64,000 nucleotides of DNA from the NCBI RefSeq assembly GCF_030060925.1, contig NZ_CP045455.1, forward strand, positions 496,001 through 560,000. Direction: 5' to 3'. The position numbers and the translations under genes are program-made. Each line of letters begins with the position of its first letter. Positions within the stretch are counted from its first letter, which is position 1. The stretch is from Spiroplasma sp. SV19. Its GTDB lineage: Bacteria > Bacillota_I > Bacilli_A > Mycoplasmatales > Mycoplasmataceae. This document shows positions 24,992 through 36,435 of this stretch, one piece after another. Under the pieces are notes generated by a model. That model worked only from the letters and a program-made list of their open reading frames with translations. It did not search any database and was not told the DNA's origin.

Positions 24992-26908
24992 TTATTCATT
25001 CCCTTCTGTAATTTGATTACTTAAATATTCATCAATTTTTTCTTTATAAATACTTACTTTTGGTCCATATACAATTTGATAATAGTTACCTTGTTTAATA
25101 ACCCCCAACGCATTTGTTTCGTCTTTAAATTTATCAACCACTTTTTTATCATCTTTAACAACAACTCGTAACCTCGTCATACAACAATCAACTTCCTCAA
25201 TGTTTGCTGCTGTTCCAAGCAAACTAACAATTTTATGAATTAGTTGATCATTAACACCACCAGAACCTGATTTCTGATCAGCTAAAGGAGCATTTACAAA
25301 AGCAACTTCCTCACCCATTCCTGGAATATTTGGTTTTAACTTTTTAGCCAATCCATAAAAAATTCCAAAATAAATTGCCAGGAAAAGACCGCTAACTAAA
25401 ATAAAAAAGCAACCATCTAATCATAAATTAGTTTTAATATTATCTGTGATTAATGTAGTTGGCCCCAATACTAAAAAGTATTTCATAATAATTTCAATTG
25501 CACCAAAAGCATGAATTCGCATTGGAATTAAATCCGCCATCCCAAATGCTATTCCTGTCATAACAGCATGAGCTAAATATAATAATGGTGCTGTATACAT
25601 AAAAATAAATTCAATTGGTTCTGTCACTCCCGTTAAAAGACAAGCTAATCCACCCGAAATATAAATTGACTTATACTTCACACGCTTAGTTTTATTAATT
25701 GCATACATCATTCCAATTCCAGCACCAATTAATGATCCCGTTGAAGTAATCATTTGGCCAACTTTAAAACGAACCGGTTCGAAGGCATTCATTACAATTG
25801 AATAAACATTATTAACCCCCGTTGGATTAGGAACAATATTATTTGCATATTCAGTTCAATTATTCTTAACTAAATTTAAAGCTGTAACTCAGGTATATCA
25901 CATTTGTTCTTGTCCTTCTGAAACTAGACTTTTTTTATCAACTAAATTATTGGCCACTGCATAATCAAAGAAAGCTACTAGTTCTTCTTTTGTAAGAGTC
26001 TGATTTTCAAATAAATTGTCTGAAAAAGTATTAACACTAGTATAATCTAGAACGCCACCCAATGAAGTATAATTCATTGGAATTGTAATCATATGATGTA
26101 AACCAAATGGCAATAGCAAACGTTCTAAAAAACCATAACCAAACGGAATAATAAATGGAATTTTATTATTTAAAGCAATGCTCTTTCCAATAACATTTAT
26201 TCCCGTTTGAATTAGAGGTCAAAATAACGATAAAGTAATTGCAATTGGTAAACAAATCACAATTACCATTAATGGAACAAAACGTGGTCCATTAAAAAAA
26301 GATAAAGCATTAGGCAATCGATTAAAAGCAAAGAATTTATTATAAACTCCAGCACCAATAAAACCAGTAATGATCCCCCCCAATGCATCAAATCGCAAAG
26401 AATATACTCCTTCTTGGTTACTAAAATAATCTTTTTGGTCAGTTCATTTTCCTCCTAAAATATAATTCATAAACTCAGTACCATCAGTTCCTGTTCTCGT
26501 CACGAAAAATGTTGCTCCAACACTTAGTAATGTTAAATAAGCAACCGCTCCGGCAAAACAACCACCAGCTCTGTTTTTAGCCCATGACCCACCAATCGCA
26601 ATAGCAAATAACAACCCAATATGACGAAAAGGCATTCAACCAATTGTCTCAATAATTTGGCCAATATGGTTTGCCCCTTTGGCAATAGTAGTAATTTGAC
26701 CAAAACCTAATGGACCAATAACTTTCCCAACAACAATAAATAAACCAGCAACTGGCAAAATTGCAATCATTGTTAAAATTGCCTTTGCAAATTTATTAAT
26801 CCCAATTTTAAACCGTGAATTCTTGCCTCCTTCAAAAGGCGCTTTAATTTTATTTTTTAATTTCATAAAATAGTTTTCTTTTTGCCTCAAATTTTTTGAT
26901 TCTGTCAT
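24992..26908 (-). CDS. PTS EIICB permease, glucose/alpha-glucoside type
   Basis: Phosphotransferase-system sugar transporter of 638 residues. The N-terminal EIIC domain has about ten TM helices and the substrate motif GVTEPIEFIF; a soluble loop of some 60 residues sits in the middle (near residues 270-330). The C-terminal EIIB domain has the phospho-cysteine in VDCCMTRLRVVV; the double Cys is noteworthy. No EIIA domain, so a separate EIIA (Crr) is needed. First structural gene behind the GntR regulator; the GH31 gene follows with a 2-base gap. Start has GGGAGAAG. Confidence 0.9.
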
Positions 26909-26952
26909 TTTTAACTTCTCCCTTCTATTTTAATTTTATGTAGCAAAATAAA

Positions 26953-26982
26953 AATAAGAACTTGTTGTAACAAGTTCTTATT
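26953..26982 (-). terminator. Hairpin between gntR and the PTS gene
   Basis: Perfect 13-base inverted repeat (AATAAGAACTTGT arms) with a TGTA loop; it contains the gntR stop codon. On the minus strand it runs into TTTATTTTG, so it can end gntR transcription. Its location 45 bases upstream of the PTS start also suits an operator or attenuator. Confidence 0.65.
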
Positions 26983-27688
26983 AAAAATAATTTACTTTAT
27001 AAAATTCAAATGCCTCTGGTTGATATATTTCTTTACTACATTCAACAACCTCATGATATTCTGAAAAAGTAATTGAATATTTTTTAGGTAAATATGTTTT
27101 AAAACTTAACTGCAAAAACTTTTTATCATAAGCATTCGGTAATTCTAACCGAAAATATTTAAGATTATTAACTAAGGTTATATTGCGCGAATTAATATAA
27201 GACAAAAGACTATCTTCACAGTCTTTGAAGCTCAGATTTTTTAAAATCGTCTTATTAACTCAAATAATAGAATATTTCTTAATCTTATTATTTTGATAAC
27301 GAACCTTAATTAAACTCATAAAATCATTGGTCTCACATTGATAAGTATTAATAAAATATGAATCAAGTGGAATATTAACAACATACAATTTATTAACTGC
27401 ATTATCATATTTCTTCTTAAATGATAGTTCTGTACTTCAAAAAGCAGGATTCAAAGTAAAATAACCTTTTCCTTGAAGACTATAAACCATATTTTTCCTA
27501 ATCAACTTTTTAAATACATCACGAACAGTCGTACGACTAATCTGATATTTTTTCATCAAAGTTGCTTCGGATGGTAATTTTAAACCTGGTTTACTTTTAC
27601 TGATGATTGTTTTCAAAACATCTTCTAGTTTTTTACTTTCCATAGTATTAGTTCTAATTAAAGTCTTGAATTGAAAAATTTTTTTCAC
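26981..27688 (-). CDS. GntR-family (HutC/UTRA) transcriptional regulator
   Basis: 235 residues. The N-terminal winged helix includes LPSEATLMKKYQISRTTVRDVFKKL (residues about 38-62) followed by VYSLQGKGYF, the GntR wing. The C-terminal half is a UTRA-like effector domain, which in this subfamily binds sugar phosphates. Start is a GTG at 27688, six bases after AGGAAGG. Position next to PTS and GH31 genes suggests local control of alpha-glucoside use. Confidence 0.85.
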
Positions 27689-27723
27689 TTTAAACCTTCC
27701 TCTCTTTAATTTGCATTAATTAT

Positions 27724-27765
27724 AAAAAAAAAAAAAAAAAAAAAGCAATAAAAATTGCTTTTTTT
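27724..27765. terminator. Terminator with 21-base A tract
   Basis: Stem AAAAAAAGCAAT (27738-27749) pairs with ATTGCTTTTTTT (27754-27765). On the minus strand it follows the ferritin-like gene and runs into a 21-base T tract, a textbook terminator; that tract directly precedes the gntR promoter region. Confidence 0.85.
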
Positions 27766-27812
27766 CAGCATATTTTATCTACCTACAATAATGGGATAAA
27801 TGCCAAACATTA

Positions 27813-28337
27813 TTATGCATGTGAACTAAATGGATCAATAACTGTTAAAGTATCTGGTTCTTCTTTTGCCCCCATTTTATGATCAATTTTATAATAACTA
27901 TTGTTTGACATTTTAATTCAATCAATAATATCTTTAATTTCTGCTAATTCTTCATAAAAATCAATCATAAATCAATCATAAAATTTATAAGTTACTAAAT
28001 CCCCAACTTCTTGAGCATGATGTGCTAATTTATTAGTTAAATCGGCAAAATATGCCCGTTTTGTTTGATAGGTTTCCATTAGTTCTGTAATATTTTTAAT
28101 ATCATGATATTCTTCAACAATATTTTTTACCTGATAATGACCATCACGATCTGACATAAAATTCATAATGCGACGTTGGTGTAAAACTTCATCTTGTGCT
28201 TGGACTTGAAAATAATGACTAAAACCAGGAAAACCTAGTTTCTCAGCAGCTGAACTTAAATTATAGCAAAAAAATTGCATTTTAAGATGTTCATCAATAT
28301 ATTGTTGTAAATCTTTTTCAATATCTTTTGTTAACAT
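27813..28337 (-). CDS. Ferritin-like iron-storage protein
   Basis: 174 residues forming a four-helix bundle. The ferroxidase pattern is recognisable: EHLKMQFFCYNLSSAAE in helix A and the ExxH pattern in DEVLHQRRIMNF of helix B, followed by a long BC loop and ERLEE-like acidic helix C. Likely oxidises and stores iron, or detoxifies it. GAGGGGG lies before the ATG. Monocistronic: it has its own terminator and lgt ends 35 bases upstream. Confidence 0.85.
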
Positions 28338-28372
28338 AATTTCCCCCTCTTTCTACTACTATTGTACACTTT

Positions 28373-30241
28373 TTATTGTCAGTTTAATTTAAAACAAACT
28401 TTTTTATTAAAATAATAAAATTGGTTTTCTTTAAATTTAAATTTTGATACTTCAATTTTTTTAGCCATTGGACTAATTTTTAATTCATCAAAATTCATAA
28501 ATTCATTAAGATTAAGGTCAAAAATAGTTGTTTTCTTCTCGTTAATATTTGGATAAAACCTATTTCAAATTGCTTTAATTTGTCCCATAATTTCATCTTG
28601 ATGAACAAGATTATTTAATAATGTTCCAAATTGTTGACTTGATAATGTTAAATATTGGTTGTTAGCTGGTTTTGTTAAATTTAACGTTGCTTGTTTTAAA
28701 ACCTTACTTAAATCAATTTTATATGTTTGATTAACAACTAAATCATCAACAAATTTATTATTTGCCGTTGGTAATGCGACAATTTTAAATCCATAATTAG
28801 TAATTTCATTATTAGTTAAAACTTGATCATTGGCTTTAAAATATTTTAATTCAAAATATTTATCAAAAGATTCATCTTGATAACCCAAGAATTCCATTAC
28901 TTTTGCCTTAATAATTGTTGGTAATTTATCAATATAATTATCTTCACCAATAACAATATTATTAGTTAAATATTTATCAAATTTTCAAGTTTGTAAACTC
29001 TCAAAATCAACATATTCTTTTTCATAAATAAAACCATTCTTACGGAATTTTCTTGGTGCACCTCACTGCGCATAAATTGCTAACACTAATCCTAATACTG
29101 AAATTAAGATTAGAACCGCGTAATCTAATGCCCGATAATTTTTAATAAATAACGTTGAAAGATCATCCCGTTGTGTTTCAAGGACAAAACGAATTAAATT
29201 TCATAAAAAGAAATAAAAACCAGTTTGCACACCACTACGGGTTATTGTATAACGACCAGGATTATTTAATTTTGTTAATTCAGCACTATCATTATGTCAC
29301 CATTTTTTAAAAGTATTAACAACTTCTGATTTAGTTTCAATAATTGTTCTTTTTGGCATTTCATCTAATTGTTTCTGCGTTGGTACATAATTAAAATATG
29401 CTTTATCTCAGACTTCTTTTCATGTCATTTTATCTTTTTTAAGATATTTCCGGTTAAAAAAATGAACAAAATTATATTTTAAATCAAATGGATATTCCTT
29501 TGGATTCTTTTTCCATGGTTTTTTGCTAAATAATTGACCAGCAACAGGAATAAAGAAAGTAATGAATAATCATGCTAAAAAGTTAAAGAAAGATTCATAT
29601 AAGAAGATTGGTTGACGAAAGACAACTTCACCCCCACTTGTTTCTGGTGATAAGCCATCTCATTGTCATAAGTTATCACGAATAAATGCTGGTAGTCAGC
29701 GTAATGAATCATATGAAGTAACACTCCCTAATAATTCGTGATTAAAGAAATTACCTCAACGTCCTAAGACTTGCCCTAATAAAATATTTGGAATAATAGC
29801 ATCTGTATAAACTCACAGTGAAACTTTTGATTTTCGTCCCACAATCCCAAATACAATTAAACCAGTAATGGTTCCAAACAAGACACCACCATGAATACTC
29901 ATTCCTGCTTTTCAAAAGGCAAATAATGATCAAAATGGTACTGCTCCTGGTTCTGTTACCCAAGGATTATTGACATCATTATTAACCTTTCCAAAAAAAC
30001 TAGCCCCAAATAATGAAAAAGGAATAATAACAAAAATTGATCAAATTAAAGGTTCGATTGGAACCTTTTTAATTTTTAATCGAATAAAACAGGCTAAAAC
30101 AGACAAAATCATTGCCAATGTCATAAATACAGCATACATATGAACTCAACCACCATATGTTGCTAAAATATTGTGTGGTGTATTAGTGGGAGTAATTCAA
30201 TCTGGAGAAGGCGGCCCACTTGTTAATAACATACTACTCAT
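28373..30241 (-). CDS. lgt: Prolipoprotein diacylglyceryl transferase, extended form
   Basis: Attaches diacylglycerol to the lipobox Cys of prolipoproteins. The signature GRWGNFFNHELLG (near residues 150-165), HGG in the loop before it and TM helices identify Lgt. At 622 residues it is about twice the usual size. Extra parts are a loop of roughly 110 residues between later TM helices (KNPKEYPFDLKYNFVHFF onward) and a soluble C-terminal tail of about 225 residues (395-622) after the last TM helix. Strong SD AAAAGGAG. Works on the lipoproteins at 15168 and 17904 among others. Confidence 0.9.
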
Positions 30242-30340
30242 TAATTTTTTCACTCCTTTTATTAAATAATTGCTAGCAATCAATGCATAACAATTATACA
30301 CCAAGTTATAATAAAAAAGTTCACTTATTTTTGAAACATA

Positions 30341-30370
30341 ATTGTAATTTTCCGTTTTTTAAATTACAAT
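30341..30370. promoter_or_regulatory. Perfect dyad in the lgt / DUF3137 divergent intergenic region
   Basis: ATTGTAATTT (30341-30350) and AAATTACAAT (30361-30370) form a 10-base inverted repeat with a 10-base spacer. It lies between two divergent genes, with a TATAAT for lgt nearby on the minus strand, so a repressor site is possible. Confidence 0.4.
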
Positions 30371-30413
30371 TTATTCAAATGAATATAACATAGAAAGTGA
30401 AGTGAAATTAAAA

Positions 30414-31604
30414 ATGAATAATACTGCGTTATCAGATACAGCAGTTAATAAAATTAAGACTCTTCATCAAGAACATCTTCAACAACATTATAAAAAAATT
30501 ACTAGTTTTTGACGAAAGTCAGTTGTAATTGATATTATTTTTAGTATCTTAATTACAATTTTTGCCACAGCATTACTAGTAGGAATTGTTCTTAATATTC
30601 TCAATATTAGCAATAATAAATTACAATTTTATCTTGTCTATCTTACTTTAACATTATTGGTAATCACAACGATCATTTATATTTTAATTAAAGCTGGTGC
30701 TGTTAGTATTAATCTTTTTCTTAATCGATTAGATTACAATGCATACTATCGAATTGCCATTGAAGATCTTTGAAAAGATGAAATTGCTCTCGATGAAATA
30801 AGTAATAACTTTAAAATTATTCCCGAGCCAAATTTTACTAGTTTTAGTAAAAATCCAAAAAAAAATAACCTTTTGCAACAAAGCTTAATTCGAGTAAGCA
30901 GTTTGGAAGAAAAATTAGATAATAAAGTTATTAATGGAACAACAAAAAATAACACCTTTTCACTAGGTGTTATTACTGTTCGCAAAACAATGGTTTTTTT
31001 AAAAATATTAATTTTTTGTCTTTTTATTGGCTTAATTATTTTAGCTAGTCTTTCTAATAAAAAAACAAAAGATCCAAAAGTATCAAATAGCATTGCAAAT
31101 GGTATTAATATGACTTACATATTATTATGAATTGAAATGAAGCGTTCAGAAAACTACTTTTTCTTTACTGCTACATTGCCAAAAAACTTTGAAATTGAAG
31201 CAAATATTGTTCCTCATCAAAATAAATTTAAAAAATTTATTTTAAATAACAAAGAAATTGAACTAGAAGGAACAGAATTTCCCAATTTATTTGATACTAA
31301 TACAACCGATCCTGTTGAACTACGAAAAATTTTAACACCAAAAGCAATGGCTAATTTAATTGATAATAGCACCAAATACCAAGAAGTTTTATCAATGTCC
31401 TTTGTTAAAGATAAGTTTACTTTACTACTTGATAAGTATTACTATAGTAAAAAAGCACATCATCAAGATCAAATTTGAAAACCAATTATTGCAAGAAACA
31501 AAAATATTCAAAACTGTATTGATGATTTAATTGCTAAAATTGAGTTGGATTTAACTCATCTAAGAAAAGGGTTAGATTATTTGAATGGTTTTGATATTAA
31601 ATAA
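30414..31604 (+). CDS. DUF3137-like membrane protein
   Basis: 396 residues. Two N-terminal TM helices (about 37-63 and 73-97), a soluble stretch, a third TM helix (about 183-205), then a soluble C-terminal half containing YFFFTATLPKNFE, FPNLFDTNTTDPVELRKILTP and YYYSKK. The DP...LTP.....L order is like the mollicute DUF3137 family, whose function is unknown. The SD is weak. The last 28 bases overlap the 3' end of the convergent treC gene. Confidence 0.65.
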
Positions 31605-33226
31605 TCAAGAATCACTACTTGATATGGTTTAATCTTTTTATCAAGCGTTTGATAATTATTATAAATAATTTTAAAATCAATTATCTTATCATCAACCATA
31701 ATTTCTTGGTTTGATAAATTAATAATTACTAAAAATTTTTGACTTTGATAAGAACGATAGAAACTTAATACAACAGGATTAAGATCAAGAAAATCAATTT
31801 GGCCATAACTAAAGGCCAAATTTTTTTTCCGTAATTGAATTAAAAATTGATATGCTTTAAAAATTGATTGAGGATTATGATAATCTTTTTTCCAATTAAC
31901 ATTTAAATAATTTGTATTTACATTAATTCATGGTTGATGTGAACTAAATCCACTAAACTGCTCATCACTTCATTGCATTGGAGTTCGGGCATTATCTCGT
32001 GAACGAGCACTAAGAATTTTTAAAATTGCTGACATTTCATAACCCTTCTGTTGTAAAATGTAATAATAATTAATTGACTCAATATCTTTAAGTTGGTTAA
32101 TATCCTGATAATTATTGTTTTCCATTCCAAATTCTTCACCTTGATAAAGATACGGCGTTCCCCTTAATAATAACACAACGGCTGCTAAAGCAATGGCAGA
32201 TTCAAAACGATAATTTTGAGGATCACCAAATCGTGATAAAGCTCGTGGCTGATCATGATTATTCAAAAAGGTTGCTAATCATCCCCCCTCTGCTTGAACC
32301 AAGCTTTGTCACTCTTTAATATTTGTGACTAATTTGGCTGGTTCATAAGCTGCTAGTGCTCATTTATCATTATTTAAATAATCAATTTTTAAATGGTGAA
32401 AAGTAAATGCCATGTTTAGTTCTTGTGATTCTGGCTTAGTGTACAAAATAGCTTGTTCAATTGAAGTTGAAGATAATTCACCAACTGTAATAATATTATT
32501 ATTCATATGATATGTTTTTTGACCCATTTCTTGTAAATAAGTGTGCACTTGTGGTGTATCAGTATAATATTTTCGCCCATCGCCAGTTAAATCATCAACA
32601 AATGATTCTGGTTTCCCAATTAAGTTAATAACATCAAATCGTAAACCTTGGACTCCTTCTTGCAATCAATAATTAATAATTTCATAAATATCTTGGCGGA
32701 GTTTCTCATCGCGTCAATTTAAATCAATTTGAGTTTTATCAAATAAATGTAAATAAAACTTTTGTAATTTGTCATGATACTCTCAAACTGAACCACCAAA
32801 CTTACTTTGTCAATTATTCGGAGGAATTGTTTTATCTCCGGTCAAAAAGAAAAAACGTTGTTCATAATCTTTATTCCCAACAAGAACTTTTTGAAATCAT
32901 TCATGTTCAATTGAACAATGATTAAAAATCATATCCATCATAATATAAATGTTACGTTTTTTTGCTTCGCTAATTAATTTTTTAAAATCAGCCATTGTTC
33001 CAAATAAGGGATTGATTTTTTTATAATCCGCAACATCATAACCATTATCTTTTTGCGGTGAAAAATAAATTGGATTTAACCATAAATAATTAACCCCTAA
33101 CATCGTTAAATAATCTAGCTTTTGAATAATTCCTTGTAAGTCACCAATCCCATCATTGTTACTATCATAAAAAGATTGTGGATGAATTTCATACACAATC
33201 GCTTCTTGAAAATTAATTTTACTCAT
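31577..33226 (-). CDS. treC: Trehalose-6-phosphate hydrolase (GH13)
   Basis: Splits trehalose 6-phosphate, the product of TreB, to glucose and glucose 6-phosphate in the cytosol. 549 residues, the usual TreC/TreA size. GH13 motifs: DMIFNHCS, GLRFDVINL (nucleophile Asp near 198), VGELSS (acid/base Glu) and FLNNHDQPR. AAAGGAG lies before the ATG, 27 bases from the treB stop. No signal peptide. Overlaps the convergent gene by 28 bases. Other oligo-1,6-glucosidases share this fold; the neighbours decide for trehalose. Confidence 0.9.
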
Positions 33227-33253
33227 TATGTTCTCCTTTATTGCTTAAAATAT

Positions 33254-34822
33254 TTACTTGCTAATATTTTCTGCTACTTTTGGTTGTTTTTTTAAATTAA
33301 TTAAACTTTTTCCTTTAATATTTAATATTTCATTTCGTAATTTTGTAAAACGCGGAATTTTTTCTAAAAACCAAGTTAAAGTCATACTCATACTCATTGT
33401 TAATAAACCACTAATGATAAACCAAGTAAATCCTGTTCCAACGAATGTATTGACACCATTGACTTGACTAAAAGGTTGAATTGATAACACACCCAATCAT
33501 GCACCATTACCAATTCCGTTCGAAGTTACACCAGCAACAGTTAATAATAAAGCGCCACTAGCTGAACCAATAATTGCGGCTAAAAACGGATAAAAAAAGC
33601 GTAAATTAACCCCATACATTGCTGGTTCTGTTACTCCTAATCAAGCAGAAGTTGTTGCAGAAATTCCAATCTCCTTAATTTTCGGATCTTTCCGATTATT
33701 AATAGTAAACATCAAAGTCGCACTTCCTTGTGCGATATTTGACATACATAAGATTGGAAAAATAAATGACCCTCCAATTTGTGCAGTATTTTGAATCATT
33801 ACAGCATTAAACATTGTATGAACTCCAGTAATAACAATTGGGGCATATAACAATCCTAAAATGGGACCAAAAAAGTATTTAGCAATTGGATTAATTAAGG
33901 TTCAACTTAATCCAACTGAAATTGCACTACCAATAATATAACCAAGGGGACCAATTAGACATAATCCAATTGTGAAAGATAATAAAATAGTTATTAAAGG
34001 CACAAAAATTTGTTTTAAAACCGCGGGAATAACCTGGTTTAGACCTTTTTCTAAATAAACGCCAAAGAAAGCTACACCAATGGCAGGAATTACTTGACCA
34101 GTATACTGAACTTTTCAAGGAAACTTTCATGCTCCAAAGTCAAATGTTGGTGCCACATTAAAGATTCATAATGAATTACCGGCTTTGCCAGCAATGGAAT
34201 AAATATCAACTAGTGGTGGTAATAATAATGTCAACCCAATAATGATTCCAATTACTGGTGAACCACCCATTTTATTAAAAATTGATCAACAGATTGTCAC
34301 AGGAATATATCAGAAAACTGCTTGGGCTGGAATTCATAAAAATTCATTTAACCCTTTTGCAAAAACAGAAATACTAACTAACGAAGTTCCTGGACCATTT
34401 CAATTAGCTTCTAAAATATTTCGAAACCCTAAAATTAAACCGCCCGCTACTAACGCTGGAATTAAAGGAATAAAAATTTCAGAAAAATGTTGTAATAAGC
34501 GTTGATATCATTTTGCTTTTTTACCCGCAGAAGAATTTGTTTGTTCTGCATTAGCAGGGTCTTGTTTAGAACTTAAGTACTTTTTAAATTCTGTAAAATA
34601 ATTATTAACATCTGCTCCAATTACAACATGATACTGTCCAATTGGTTGAACTGTTCCTTTAACATTTGCTAATTTTTCAATTCCTTTTGAGTCAGCCTTA
34701 TTATTGTCTTTTAACACTAATCTAAGCCGCGATACACAATGTGTATATGAAATAATGTTGTCAATTCCTCCTAATAATGGAATTAATGCTTCTATTTCAT
34801 TAAGATATGTTTTTTTTGCCAT
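33254..34822 (-). CDS. treB: PTS trehalose permease EIIBC
   Basis: 522 residues: EIIB first (SYTHCVSRLRLVL with the phospho-Cys near residue 28), an Ala/Ser-rich linker (about 85-104), then a ten-helix EIIC domain with WLGVTEPAMYGV. This domain order and the HCVSRLRLVL context fit TreB. It imports and phosphorylates trehalose, using a separate EIIA. It is located between treR and treC; its own promoter and operator lie in the 68-base gap after treR. Confidence 0.9.
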
Positions 34823-34842
34823 TTTTCACCTCTTAATATGGA

Positions 34843-34888
34843 ATTGTTTCCACAATAAGAATATAACATACATTTAACTAAAATCTAA
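34843..34888 (-). promoter_or_regulatory. treB promoter with overlapping dyad operator
   Basis: Minus strand: TTAGAT (-35, 34883-34888), 17 bases, TATATT (-10, 34860-34865). Just downstream is ATTGTGGAAACAAT (34843-34856), a dyad with ATTGT/ACAAT arms, overlapping a second dyad GGAA/TTCC. The position near +1 suits repression by the LacI-type TreR encoded next door. Confidence 0.55.
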
Positions 34889-34890
34889 CT

Positions 34891-35880
34891 TTATTTTAAA
34901 AAAGTTTTAATTTCATAATTTAAACATTCAATTGTTTGTTCATTATTGTTACTTTTACCATCTAGAATTTGTTTTAACTTAAAAACAATTTTAGTTGCTA
35001 ATTCTTCATAATTAATTGCAATACAATATTGTTTGTCCAAAATTGGCAGAAAGAAATTATTCATATTAGAAATATCGGTGATTAAACTGTTTGTAATATT
35101 TTGTTTCAGCAAGAAGGCAAGAGCAATTTTATAACAAGTATGTGTTCCACAAATAATAATCTTCTTATTTAAATCAATTGTTTTAATAAGTTCATAAATC
35201 ACATCGTCCTGGTTCTTATCAAAAAAATAACTGTCAAAAGCATAATTATGCATTTTAAATCAGTTTGCAACCGTATCATAACGCGCAAAGCCAGTTGGCA
35301 AATTAGTGTTTGGATTCTCTCCAATATAAATAATTTCATATTGATGATTAAATTCACCGTTAGCTGCCATCTGTTCTAATAATGCATACATCATTTCATT
35401 ATCATTATTAATAAATACCGTATCTCCCCATTGACGACCATAAACAATAATTGGAATTGAAATTGTTTTTAAAAAGGCACGAATATTTTGATCATTACTA
35501 ATCGTAAATAAAATTAAAGCACTTGGATTACGCCGAACTATTTCTTGTAAATGCAATAAATAACGTTCCTCATTATAAGTCGTTTCCACTACAAATGGTA
35601 CTATTTTTGCAAAGTTATCATTAATTTGTTTCAAAATTGATTTAACAATAAAAGTATTACTACTTGTTAAATCAGGAATTAAAATATATACTTCTAAAAT
35701 TTTCTTTTTAATTGAATGTGCTGCAAAATCTGGTTGGAAATTATATTTTTCAACAATTTTCTGAATTAAAGCACGTTTTTCCTGACTAACATAACCACCA
35801 TTAAAATAACGTGATACTGTGCCAACCCCAACGTCACATTCTTCAGCAATTGTTTTAATTGAAATCTTCTTATTTTTCAT
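34891..35880 (-). CDS. treR: LacI-family regulator of the trehalose operon
   Basis: 329 residues. LacI-type helix-turn-helix at the N-terminus (IKTIAEECDVGVGTVSRYFN, residues 8-27) and hinge helix, then a periplasmic-binding-protein-like effector domain (VYILIPDLTSSNTF; IIVYGRQWGDTVFINND). Probably binds trehalose 6-phosphate, inferred from context. Starts inside the stop of the small gene at 35870-36133 (11-base overlap), so translation is probably coupled. Confidence 0.85.
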
Positions 35881-36133
35881 TTAAATTCCTCTTTCAAAAT
35901 CAGTTTTGCTTAATAATTGGACTAAATAATAAAAATAACACACAATAAATTACGAAAATTGCAATGATAAAAATAAAAAAATATGGAAAATCTCAACGCT
36001 TAATGTATAAAAATTGAAATAAAAGTCCTGTAATTAATCCAGTTATAATAAAAATACTATGATAAAACCATGGGATTTTTTTAAAAATCCTCTGTCAAAA
36101 CCTTTTTTCTTTTGATAATGAAAAAACACTCAT
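35870..36133 (-). CDS. Small two-TM membrane protein upstream of treR
   Basis: 87 residues, unrecognised. Invisible under the standard code because it has five UGA Trp codons. A basic N-terminus (MSVFSLSKEKRFWQRIFKK) precedes two TM helices (about 24-43 and 50-72). AAGGAG lies 8 bases before the ATG, and a good promoter is upstream. The stop falls within the first four codons of treR. A role in trehalose regulation or sensing would be a guess. Confidence 0.7.
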
Positions 36134-36156
36134 TTAAATCACTCCTTGTTTATCTA

Positions 36157-36185
36157 ATTATATGCTAAATTAAGAATCTTAACAA
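36157..36185 (-). promoter_or_regulatory. Promoter of the small membrane gene-treR unit
   Basis: Minus strand TTGTTA (-35, 36180-36185), 17 bases, perfect TATAAT (-10, 36157-36162), 23 bases before the ATG at 36133. Confidence 0.75.
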
Positions 36186-36262
36186 TTTATTAAAATTCTA
36201 TTTAAACAGCAATTTAATTTTTTATTAAAATAATAAAAATATTACTAAAACTTCTTTTATCA

Positions 36263-36331
36263 TTATTGCATATTTAAGTTCTTTTTTAGAATCCTTTTTT
36301 TAAATCAAAAAAAATATGTTTTATAAAACAT
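36263..36331 (-). other. 22-codon ORF with an ideal Shine-Dalgarno, possible gene stump
   Basis: AGGAGG (36338-36343) lies 6 bases before an ATG that opens a 22-residue, lysine-rich reading frame. The start lies inside the palindrome at 36310-36337. It is downstream of the truncated pflB, where pflA (the activase) is often found, so it may be the stump of a lost gene. No similarity can be shown. Confidence 0.3.
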
Positions 36332-36337
36332 ATTTTT
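36310..36337 (-). terminator. Hairpin downstream of pflB
   Basis: Perfect palindrome of 28 bases (AAAAATATGTTTTA and its complement), ending in A/T runs on both sides. Likely terminator for the pflB transcript, though it lies about 100 bases after the stop. Confidence 0.55.
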
Positions 36338-36435
36338 CCTCCTATTTAATTTAAATCTTAAATAAAATTAAATGATTTAAGTTTTCTTCGATTAGAAATT
36401 TAAACTCAAAAGATACTTTTTAACTAAAATCTCTT

